Shown: positions 15,198 through 21,883 of the stretch, piece after piece
Layout: every line of letters begins with the position of its first letter
How positions within the stretch are numbered: the stretch's first letter is position 1
Source of the DNA: Clostridia bacterium
Lineage (GTDB): Bacteria > Bacillota > Clostridia > Peptostreptococcales > Anaerovoracaceae
Length of the DNA: 26,586 bases
Direction: 5' to 3'
Assembly (NCBI GenBank): GCA_900754795.1
Contig: CAAEEA010000057.1
Location: 1 to 26,586 of the forward strand
Position numbers and translations under genes: made by a program
The notes under the pieces: model-generated
The model's database searches: none
Told to the model about the DNA's origin: nothing
What the model saw: the letters and a program-made list of their open reading frames with translations, nothing else

Positions 15198-16444
15198 TCC
15201 GGATCGCTTTCCGGATCATCGCCTTTCGGGCGTCCGATCCCCATATCGTTTCTGATTACGGAAGCAAAGCCTATGGCGCCGCTTCCGTATTTTTTACGCA
15301 CTTCGTCCATGGTCATCTCCACTTTTTCAGCCTTATCCCTGTCGGCCGCATCACGGCCGAAGAGACTGAGCTGCTCCTGATCAGTCTCGGAAGTCAGGCT
15401 GATGGCGGTGACCGCTAACATGCGGACAGGAGAGCCGGGCTTGCGGCTGTTTCGGATGAGTTCCATGGCCGCGCCGGCGATCTCGTCAGCCAGCCATGTG
15501 GGAGAAATCAGCTGTGTCTGGCGGGAGATTACCCTGAATTGAGGATCTTTAATGTCTGTTTTTACGCCGCGGGCTTTCAGCCCTTCGCGGCGGAGCCTTC
15601 CGGCTACGCTGTCAGAAAGAGCTTTTACCGCGGTAGAGATGTCCGAATCGGAAACAAGATTGCGGCTGAAAGTAATGCCGTTGCCGATGGACTTGGCCTG
15701 CTGGCGGTCGTCAAAACGGGCGACGGGACTGTCATCTATGCCGTTGGCGTGTTCCCACATTAACCCTCCGGACTTTCCAAAGAGAGATATAAGATATTTC
15801 CTGTCTGCCGCCGCGATATCGCCGATGGTTCTGATACCAAGGCGGCCGAGTTTTTCAGATGTGGCTCTGCCCACGCCGAACAGTTCGCCTGCCGGAAGAG
15901 GCCATAAAAGGTCGCGGTAATTCTGGCGGGTGATGAGAGTGGTCGCGTCGGGTTTTTTGTATTCGCTGCCCATTTTGGCAAAAGTCTTGTTAAATGATAC
16001 TCCGGCTGACAGAGTCATCCCGTATTCTTTTTTTACCGTTTCTCTTATAGTATCGGCAATTTGGCGGCCGCTGCCGAAAAGACGGCGGCTGGCTGTTACG
16101 TCAAGCCACGATTCGTCTATGCTGAAAGGTTCGACAAGATCTGTAAATCGCTGATATATGGCGTTGATCTTTTCACAGTAATACCGGTATTTTTCCATAT
16201 GGGGACGGACGAGGCACAGATCAGGGCATTTTTTACGTGCCTGCCATATGGTCTCCGCCGTGACGACGCCCTTCTCTTTGGCAAGCTGATTTTTCGCGAG
16301 GATGATACCGTGACGGCTGTCGGGATCGCCGCTGACCGCCATGGGACGATCCCTGAGTTCCGGGTGGGAAAGCAGCTCTACCGACGCGTAAAACCCGTTC
16401 ATGTCGCAGTGGAGTATGACTCTGTCTTTTGTATCATTTTCCAT
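15194..16444 (-). CDS. dinB: Y-family DNA polymerase IV (DinB-type)
   Basis: A 416-residue translesion polymerase. ATG 16444 (MENDTKDRVILHCDMNGFYASVE) is chosen over a longer frame to 16573, because the extension would run through the promoter and has no family similarity; AAAGGG lies 10 bases upstream. Catalytic acids: Asp14, Asp110 and Glu111 (FSIDESWLDV). Tyr19 sits at the sugar steric-gate position. A helix-hairpin-helix segment follows (FGVGRATSEKLGRLGIRTIGDI), then the little-finger domain. QLSLF at 358-362 is a consensus beta-clamp binding motif. A tail of about 54 residues follows, including KKYGSGAIGFASVI, as in many clostridial DinB proteins. The promoter overlaps a perfect palindrome that may be an SOS operator. 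The gene is convergent with the flavodoxin gene and divergent from the DUF308 operon. Confidence 0.92.
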   Translation of the reverse strand: MENDTKDRVILHCDMNGFYASVELLSHPELRDRPMAVSGDPDSRHGIILAKNQLAKEKGVVTAETIWQARKKCPDLCLVRPHMEKYRYYCEKINAIYQRFTDLVEPFSIDESWLDVTASRRLFGSGRQIADTIRETVKKEYGMTLSAGVSFNKTFAKMGSEYKKPDATTLITRQNYRDLLWPLPAGELFGVGRATSEKLGRLGIRTIGDIAAADRKYLISLFGKSGGLMWEHANGIDDSPVARFDDRQQAKSIGNGITFSRNLVSDSDISTAVKALSDSVAGRLRREGLKARGVKTDIKDPQFRVISRQTQLISPTWLADEIAGAAMELIRNSRKPGSPVRMLAVTAISLTSETDQEQLSLFGRDAADRDKAEKVEMTMDEVRKKYGSGAIGFASVIRNDMGIGRPKGDDPESDPD

Positions 16445-16472
16445 GATTCTTCTGCCCTTTCTTTCTGAAAAA

Positions 16473-16501
16473 AGTATATCACATGAAATGAGAAGGCGCA
16501 A
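16473..16501 (-). promoter_or_regulatory. dinB promoter
   Basis: On the minus strand: TTGCGC (complement of 16496-16501), 17-base spacer, TATACT (complement of 16473-16478). The predicted start lies about 22 bases before the ATG at 16444. The -35 overlaps the palindrome at 16497-16514. Confidence 0.6.
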
Positions 16502-16514
16502 ACGCGCGTTTGCG
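16497..16514. promoter_or_regulatory. Perfect 18-bp palindrome over the dinB -35, candidate LexA (SOS) operator
   Basis: CGCAAACGCGCGTTTGCG is a perfect inverted repeat. Its core CAAAC-N4-GTTTG has the same geometry as the Bacillus SOS box CGAAC-N4-GTTCG, differing by one symmetric base. It overlaps the dinB -35, where a repressor would block transcription. dinB is LexA-controlled in many bacteria. Binding by LexA is inferred. Confidence 0.5.
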
Positions 16515-16551
16515 GTAATATGTATTTTTTGTGAAGTAATTGTGGGTTTTG

Positions 16552-16581
16552 TTGACTTAAAAGCGTCATGCACGGTATAAT
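16552..16581 (+). promoter_or_regulatory. Near-consensus sigma-A promoter of the DUF308-FAD operon
   Basis: TTGACT (16552-16557), an 18-base spacer, and a perfect TATAAT (16576-16581), followed by AGGAGG at 16592-16597. The start near 16588 gives a very short leader before the GTG at 16606. Confidence 0.82.
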
Positions 16582-16605
16582 ATTCAGGATCAGGAGGATA
16601 GAATA

Positions 16606-17370
16606 GTGAGAACTGTAAATATGGTAATAGGCGCTCTGTTTATGATCGCCGGAATAGTAATGATAGCCGGATTCAGCGGAATCACTTTTTTGTCCGTGGC
16701 TTTTGTGCTCGGTATACTTTTCATGCTGGCAGGCATTTTTGGATGCCTTTCGTACAGAAGCTACAGAGAAGACTCGGTGGACAAGACATGGGTTCTGGTG
16801 GACGGCATGACCACTTTCGTACTCGGATTTCTGATAATATCCAACAGACTGGCTTCTGACGCGGCGGTTCCGCTTGTACTGGGACTGTGGGTAGCCGTGA
16901 CCGGTCTTAGAAATCTTGTTCGCGCGTGGGAGAAGATCGAGGCCAGAGACAGCTATTTCTACGGGCATCTGTCTATCGGACTGCTCAACGTGATAGTTGG
17001 TTTCTATATGTATTTCAACAATGATATGTTCGCGCTGCCTGTGGGCGTTCTCGTGGGAATGTGCGTGCTGACCCACGGACTCAACGTGTTCATGGTAGCG
17101 GTTACGATCCTCATTGAAAAGTCCGAATTCCTCATGACCAAAGAGGAAATGCTGGCCAGAGCCAACGAGGAAATGGAAAAAGCTCACGAAGCCGCCAAAG
17201 AAGCGATAAAAGTCTTCAAAGAAGCAAGGACTACGGCGGAGGTCATCGAGCAGACGCCGGAGGAAGAACTTGACGCCGCGCTGGCGCCTAAGCCTGAAGT
17301 GCCGCCTGTTGAAGAATCTTCCGAAGATACCGCTGCCGGCGGTGAAGAAACAGAAAAAAATGAAGGATAA
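16606..17370 (+). CDS. DUF308/HdeD-like membrane protein with charged C-terminal tail
   Basis: A 254-residue protein starting at GTG 16606, fixed by AGGAGG 8 bases upstream. Residues 1 to about 170 hold roughly six hydrophobic helices arranged as two DUF308 repeats (HdeD-like); the N-terminal one reads VNMVIGALFMIAGIVMIAGF. From about residue 175 the chain becomes a charged, Ala/Glu/Lys-rich predicted coiled coil (EEMLARANEEMEKAHEAAKE) and then an acidic, Pro/Glu-rich disordered tail ending in ETEKNEG, probably cytosolic. HdeD is linked to acid stress in E. coli, but DUF308 proteins generally have no defined biochemistry. It is the first gene of an operon; its final 11 bases overlap the start of the next gene. 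I do not assign a function. Confidence 0.75.
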   Translation: MRTVNMVIGALFMIAGIVMIAGFSGITFLSVAFVLGILFMLAGIFGCLSYRSYREDSVDKTWVLVDGMTTFVLGFLIISNRLASDAAVPLVLGLWVAVTGLRNLVRAWEKIEARDSYFYGHLSIGLLNVIVGFYMYFNNDMFALPVGVLVGMCVLTHGLNVFMVAVTILIEKSEFLMTKEEMLARANEEMEKAHEAAKEAIKVFKEARTTAEVIEQTPEEELDAALAPKPEVPPVEESSEDTAAGGEETEKNEG

Positions 17371-18598
17371 TTACGATGTCATAATAGCAGGCGCCGGTCC
17401 GGCGGGGCTTTCGGCGGCGATAACAGCCGGAAGAGAATTGCCTGAGGGAGAGGTACTGCTCATTGAAAAAACGGAACAGCCGGGGAAAAAACTCAGCGCG
17501 TCCGGAAACGGGCGGGGTAATATTTCAAACTTGAAATGCGACAATCTGGAAGAGACTCTCAGATTCTTTTCCGAAACCGGCATTGCCGTGAGGACTGACA
17601 GCGAAGGAAGGATATATCCTTATTCAGAAGACGCGGGATCAGTGACATCGGCTCTTGTAAAAGAGGCGCTCTCCCTGGGAGTGATCCTGCAAACTGAAAC
17701 AAGTGTAAAAAGCGTGGAAGTCTGTCCCGGAAACAGGGAAGGGTTCCGCGTTTTTGTGTATGAAAAAAGAACCGGAGATGAAAAAACTCTGCATTGCCGC
17801 AAGCTGATCATTGCCACAGGAGGCAAATCATACGCGGTCTTTGGTTCTGCGGGAGACGGCTACGCCATGGCCAGATCTCTGGGACATACGGTAAATAATC
17901 CCGTACCGGGGCTTACCGCGGTTGAAACAGCCGAATCTCTCCATACTCTGGCCGGAGTCAGAGCCAGAGGAGAAGTGTCCCTGTTTGAGCAGGGCGAACT
18001 TGTATTCAGAGAAAAAGGCGAGATACAGTTCAGAAAGGACTCCCTGTCGGGGATATGCGTGATGAATTTGTCATCGGCGCTGCCTCTGTCGCCTGGGGCG
18101 GATTTGGGCAAAGAAAAAGATCAGCAGGCAGCCGGGCGCTTTGAGGGCTGGATGATAAGGATAAATTTTGCGCCTGATTTTTCTCCCGCGTCGCTGATGA
18201 CTCTGCTCCGTGAAAGCGGAGGTCTGCCGGAGACGCTGGTAAAGAGGCCTCTCGCTGAGGAGATACTCAGGCGGGCGCTGATGGAAAAAGGCCGCCCTGA
18301 ATCCGGGAAGCTTACTGACGGGGATCTTCTGAACATAGCTAATCAGCTTCGGGGCTTTACCCTTACGCCAACAGGCAGAAAAGGCTGGAAAGAAGCTCAG
18401 ATAACAAGGGGAGGAGTCGCCCTTTCTCAGATAGACCCAAATACTATGGAGTCACGGCTCGTTCCGGGACTTTATTTTGCCGGAGAAGTTACGGATTATG
18501 ACGGCCCGTGCGGCGGATTCAACCTGAACAACGCCTGGGTTACCGGTATCAGAGCGGGACGGTCAGCCGTAAAAGAATGCTCCGCGGAAGGAGAATAA
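17360..18598 (+). CDS. HI0933/BaiN-like FAD-dependent oxidoreductase
   Basis: A 412-residue flavoprotein. ATG 17360 gives the expected N-terminus (MKDNYDVIIAGAGPAGLSAA) with the dinucleotide-binding glycines 11, 13 and 16 and acidic residue Glu36; the frame is open further upstream but inside the DUF308 gene. The family block GNGRGNISN at 49-57 has Gly53 where a Cys is usual (GRCN). Later motifs are ATGGKSYAVFGSAGDGYAMA and, at the C-terminus, LYFAGEVTDYDGPCGGFNLN, which closes the FAD site. The family contains BaiN-like bile-acid enzymes and proteins labelled aminoacetone oxidase, and most members have no proven substrate, so none is assigned. There is no strong ribosome binding site; translation is probably coupled to the overlapping upstream gene. 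The next gene starts after 1 base. Confidence 0.85.
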   Translation: MKDNYDVIIAGAGPAGLSAAITAGRELPEGEVLLIEKTEQPGKKLSASGNGRGNISNLKCDNLEETLRFFSETGIAVRTDSEGRIYPYSEDAGSVTSALVKEALSLGVILQTETSVKSVEVCPGNREGFRVFVYEKRTGDEKTLHCRKLIIATGGKSYAVFGSAGDGYAMARSLGHTVNNPVPGLTAVETAESLHTLAGVRARGEVSLFEQGELVFREKGEIQFRKDSLSGICVMNLSSALPLSPGADLGKEKDQQAAGRFEGWMIRINFAPDFSPASLMTLLRESGGLPETLVKRPLAEEILRRALMEKGRPESGKLTDGDLLNIANQLRGFTLTPTGRKGWKEAQITRGGVALSQIDPNTMESRLVPGLYFAGEVTDYDGPCGGFNLNNAWVTGIRAGRSAVKECSAEGE

Positions 18599-18599
18599 A

Positions 18600-20213
18600 T
18601 TGTACAGGATACATCAGATAAAACTCAGACCTGGAGAGCCCGAAAGCTCTATTCTCTCAAAGATATGCAAAAAGACCGGACTCAGAGCCGAAGACGTGAC
18701 TGAATGGGAAATTGTACGGGAGTCTCTCGACGCGAGAGACAAGTCCGACATAAGATGGGTGTATTCTGTGGATTTTGATATCAGACACCGGGGCGGAGCC
18801 GTATCAAAAAAAACAGAGGCAAGGCTGTCCCAGGCCGGGGTGAGCAAAGCTTCTGAACAGGAGTACAGCGTAAAAAGTCTCATGAACGGGCATAACCGCG
18901 GAGAAACCAAAAAAGATGAAAGACCTATTGTCGTCGGATTCGGCCCCTGCGGCATATTCTGCGCGCTCATACTGGCTCAGGCAGGATTACGGCCTCTTGT
19001 GATCGAACGCGGCCGCGACGCTGACAGCCGGACCGCCGATGTTGAAAAGTTCTGGAAAGATGGAATCCTCGATACAGAATCCAACGTACAGTTTGGAGAA
19101 GGAGGAGCGGGAACCTTTTCGGACGGAAAACTGACGACCGGTATAAAGGACATAAGGATAAGAAAAGTGCTCAGAGAACTGGCAGATCACGGCGCTCCCG
19201 GAGAAATCCTGTATAAGCAGAGACCTCATATCGGAACGGATCTTCTCAGAAACGCGGTAAAAAGTCTGAGAGAAGAGATCATCAGACTTGGAGGAGAGGT
19301 CATGTTTGAAACAAAGCTCACGGGATTTGAGACGGTTCCGGGACAGGACGGGGAAGAGATAAGAGGCATAAGAGCCTTCGCCCGTCAAGACGGCAGAGAG
19401 ATCTCCATACCGTGCAGACATGTGGTTCTTGCCGTGGGACACAGCGCCAGAGACACCTTTGAGATGTTAAAAGAAGAGGGCGTTTCAATGGAGCAGAAGC
19501 CTTTTTCCATAGGAGTGAGGATAGAACATCCCCAGGATCTTATAGATATTGCTCAGTACGGCCGGCCGGGGAGGGAGCTTGGACTGCCTCCTGCAGAATA
19601 CAAGGTCAGTTACAGGTGTACAGAAGGGACGGCCGCCGGAAGAGGCGTCTACAGCTTCTGCATGTGTCCCGGAGGAGAAGTAATACTGGCGTCTTCTGAA
19701 GCAGAAGGCGTTGTGGTTAACGGAATGAGCTATCACGCCAGACGCGGCAAACGCGCCAACAGCGCCCTGCTCTGTGATGTCCGGCCGGAAGATTTCGGCA
19801 GCGACGACGTACTTGCCGGAGTGCGTTTTCAGCAAAAATATGAACATATCGCCTGGACGCGGGCGGGCGGCCGATATGCCGCGCCGTCCTGCGCCTGGGG
19901 AGATTTCAGAGAACAGAGAGCACCTCATGTGCGGGAATGCCTTCCGGATTTTGCCGCGGAAGCTCTGTGTCAGGCGATGCCTGAACTCGGAAAGAAGCTC
20001 AAAGGCTTTGACTGGGACGGAGCAAAGATGTATGCCGTTGAAACGAGAAGTTCTTCGCCTGTCAGAATCATAAGAGACAAAAGCAGGCAGAGTCTTTCGC
20101 TGAAAGGCCTCTATCCGGCCGGCGAAGGGGCAGGCTATGCCGGCGGTATAATGTCGGCGGCGGTAGACGGGATAAAGACCGCCGAAAAGATAACAGAAGA
20201 TTTTTACCTGTAG
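18600..20213 (+). CDS. Uncharacterised FAD-dependent dehydrogenase (COG2509-like)
   Basis: A 537-residue protein starting at TTG 18600, supported by AAGGAGA (18588-18594) and by the upstream stop at 18596-18598. Residues 1-105 form an N-terminal domain lacking a nucleotide-binding motif (MYRIHQIKLRPGE, then VYSVDFDIRHR). The FAD-binding Rossmann motif VGFGPCG (Gly113, 115, 118) with Glu136 follows. Then come the family-specific stretch SNVQFGEGGAGTFSDGKLTT, the Cys-bearing block YSFCMCPGGEV, and the C-terminal FAD closure GLYPAGEGAGYAGGI. This architecture matches the conserved FAD-dependent dehydrogenase family COG2509, whose substrate is unknown to me. Pairing with an HI0933-like flavoprotein suggests a shared pathway. 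A terminator follows immediately. Confidence 0.83.
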   Translation: MYRIHQIKLRPGEPESSILSKICKKTGLRAEDVTEWEIVRESLDARDKSDIRWVYSVDFDIRHRGGAVSKKTEARLSQAGVSKASEQEYSVKSLMNGHNRGETKKDERPIVVGFGPCGIFCALILAQAGLRPLVIERGRDADSRTADVEKFWKDGILDTESNVQFGEGGAGTFSDGKLTTGIKDIRIRKVLRELADHGAPGEILYKQRPHIGTDLLRNAVKSLREEIIRLGGEVMFETKLTGFETVPGQDGEEIRGIRAFARQDGREISIPCRHVVLAVGHSARDTFEMLKEEGVSMEQKPFSIGVRIEHPQDLIDIAQYGRPGRELGLPPAEYKVSYRCTEGTAAGRGVYSFCMCPGGEVILASSEAEGVVVNGMSYHARRGKRANSALLCDVRPEDFGSDDVLAGVRFQQKYEHIAWTRAGGRYAAPSCAWGDFREQRAPHVRECLPDFAAEALCQAMPELGKKLKGFDWDGAKMYAVETRSSSPVRIIRDKSRQSLSLKGLYPAGEGAGYAGGIMSAAVDGIKTAEKITEDFYL

Positions 20214-20214
20214 C

Positions 20215-20241
20215 AAAAGCCGCTGTCAAAACAGCGGCTTT
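20215..20241. terminator. Terminator at the convergent ends of the FAD operon and gpmI
   Basis: A stem of AAAGCCGCTGT (20216-20226) with ACAGCGGCTTT (20231-20241) and a 4-base loop, starting 2 bases after the plus-strand stop. The minus-strand transcript gets a TTTT tail (complement of 20215-20218) and the plus strand only TTT. One arm and the loop overlap the gpmI stop codon (20226-20228), so the hairpin is partly coding for gpmI. Confidence 0.75.
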
Positions 20242-21767
20242 CCTGTCATTTCAGGGGGTATTGAAAGCCCCATCAGTTTAAGCATCGTAGGGGCGATGTC
20301 ACAGAGGCTGCCCCCGTCTTTGAGCTTGCATGCCGGATCTTTTGCGATGTGGACGAGAGGAACCGGATTAGTCGAGTGAGCCGTAACCGGGCTGCCGTCT
20401 TCGTCTATCATATCGTCGGCGTTGCCGTGATCGGCTGTGAGAAGTATCTGCCCCCCGGCCGCGAGCACGGCTGAGGTGATCCTGCCCACACATTCGTCCA
20501 CCGCTTCAACAGCTTTGACAGCGGCGTCGAAAATTCCCGTGTGCCCGACCATATCGGCGTTTGCAAAGTTGAGGATGATACAGTCATAAGCGCCGGAGCG
20601 GATTTTCTCCACGGCGGCGTCAGTAACCTCAAAGGCACTCATTTCCGGTTTCATGTCATAAGTCGCGACTTTAGGGGAAGGGATAAGTATCCGGTCTTCA
20701 AGGGGATAGGGAACTTCTTTGCCCCCGTTAAAGAAAAACGTCACATGAGCGTATTTTTCAGTCTCCGCGATCCTGAGCTGAGAAAGACCCAGAGATGAGA
20801 GATATTCTCCGAGAGTGTTTTTTATCTCTGCCGGCGGAAAAGCCGTCAGTACGTTGGGCATAGCTCCGTCATACTGAGTCATGCATACGTAGACCGAAGG
20901 CCTGACCGGCTCTTTTATCCGGAAACCGACAGATTCCGGATCGACAAAACACCGCGTCATCTCCCTGGCTCTGTCCGGACGGAAATTGCAGAATATAAAG
21001 CTGTCTCCGTCTTTTGCGCCCCTGTAGCCGCCGCATACTGAAGGTCTTATGAATTCATCTGTTTCACCCCTCTCATAGGCAGCCTTAATGGCGCCGGAAA
21101 GACTCTCGGCACGGAGAACTTCACTGCCTGAGATTCCCGTGACGATGGCATCATATGCCGGCTTTACGCGCTCCCAGCGCTTATCTCTGTCCATGGCGTA
21201 ATACCGCCCGGACACTGAGGCAAGCTGAAGCAGACAGCCTTTACCGCTGAGACTTTTGGTGAACTTTTCGATATCGGCGGCATAGCCGGCTCCCGAGGTG
21301 GGAGGCACATCTCTGCCGTCAGTAAAGCAGTGTATATAAATACGCGGTACTTTTCGCGAAACTGCCATTGAGATCACGGCTTTGATATGGTCTATGTGAC
21401 TGTGGACGCCGCCGTCGGAGAGGAGCCCCATGATGTGCAAAGCTGCGTCTTTGCAGGACGCGCTGTCCATGGCGCTGATTAGAGCCGTGTTTTCTTCAAG
21501 GCGGCCTTCGTCAATGGCGCGGGTGATCCTGGTAAGTTCCTGATAGACTACCCTGCCTGCGCCGATATTCAGGTGTCCGACTTCGGAGTTTCCCATCTGC
21601 CCGTCGGGAAGGCCTACGGCAAGACCGCTGGCGTTCAGGGAAGTATGAGGGTATCTGGCAAAAATTTCGTCAAGGTTCGGTTTGCGCGCGGCATATATTG
21701 CGTTGCCGCGCTTTTTTTCGCTGAGACCGAAACCGTCAAGAATCATAAGCATAAAAGGTCTTTTCAT
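20226..21767 (-). CDS. gpmI: 2,3-bisphosphoglycerate-independent phosphoglycerate mutase
   Basis: A 513-residue Mn-dependent enzyme interconverting 3- and 2-phosphoglycerate in glycolysis and gluconeogenesis; this form is also the usual one in sporulating Firmicutes. Motifs: LMILDGFGLSE with metal ligand Asp11, QMGNSEVGHLNIGAGR with phosphorylated Ser61, TDGRDVPPTSG, FCNFRPDRAREMTR, NFANADMVGHTG, LTADHGNADDM and TAHSTNPVPLV. Length matches the family. ATG 21767 is preferred to the GTG at 21770 because GGAGG (complement of 21773-21777) then lies at a usable 5-base distance. It stands alone rather than in a gapA-pgk-tpiA cluster, divergent from addA. Its promoter appears to have an extended -10, and a hairpin closes its 3' end. 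Confidence 0.97.
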   Translation of the reverse strand: MKRPFMLMILDGFGLSEKKRGNAIYAARKPNLDEIFARYPHTSLNASGLAVGLPDGQMGNSEVGHLNIGAGRVVYQELTRITRAIDEGRLEENTALISAMDSASCKDAALHIMGLLSDGGVHSHIDHIKAVISMAVSRKVPRIYIHCFTDGRDVPPTSGAGYAADIEKFTKSLSGKGCLLQLASVSGRYYAMDRDKRWERVKPAYDAIVTGISGSEVLRAESLSGAIKAAYERGETDEFIRPSVCGGYRGAKDGDSFIFCNFRPDRAREMTRCFVDPESVGFRIKEPVRPSVYVCMTQYDGAMPNVLTAFPPAEIKNTLGEYLSSLGLSQLRIAETEKYAHVTFFFNGGKEVPYPLEDRILIPSPKVATYDMKPEMSAFEVTDAAVEKIRSGAYDCIILNFANADMVGHTGIFDAAVKAVEAVDECVGRITSAVLAAGGQILLTADHGNADDMIDEDGSPVTAHSTNPVPLVHIAKDPACKLKDGGSLCDIAPTMLKLMGLSIPPEMTGKPLF

Positions 21768-21792
21768 CACAGCCTCCTTTTCATCTGTATCA

Positions 21793-21801
21793 ATATTACC
21801 A
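21793..21801 (-). promoter_or_regulatory. Extended -10 element of gpmI promoter
   Basis: On the minus strand TGGTAATAT (complement of 21793-21801) is an extended -10; the expected start is near 21786, some 20 bases before the ATG. No good -35 is visible. Confidence 0.4.
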
Positions 21802-21847
21802 CAGTTTGTCTCTGATTAAAAGACAGGTAGTCCTCAGGACTTATATA

Positions 21848-21856
21848 TGTTAAAAT
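21848..21856 (+). promoter_or_regulatory. Extended -10 element of addA promoter
   Basis: TGTTAAAAT (21848-21856) is a TGN extended -10 with start near 21863, followed by GGAGG at 21870-21874 and ATG 21884. The -35 region is poor. Confidence 0.4.
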
Positions 21857-21883
21857 AACTTTATACACCGGAGGACAGATGAT

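Noticed and set aside
15197..15216. ATCCGGA/TCCGGAT hairpin at the dinB 3' end as terminator
   Set aside because: Only 7 bp with no T-run on either strand, and inside dinB coding sequence.
16445..16573. 43-residue N-terminal extension of DinB
   Set aside because: It would run through the dinB promoter and palindrome; the family N-terminus begins near MENDTKDRVILHCDMNGFY.
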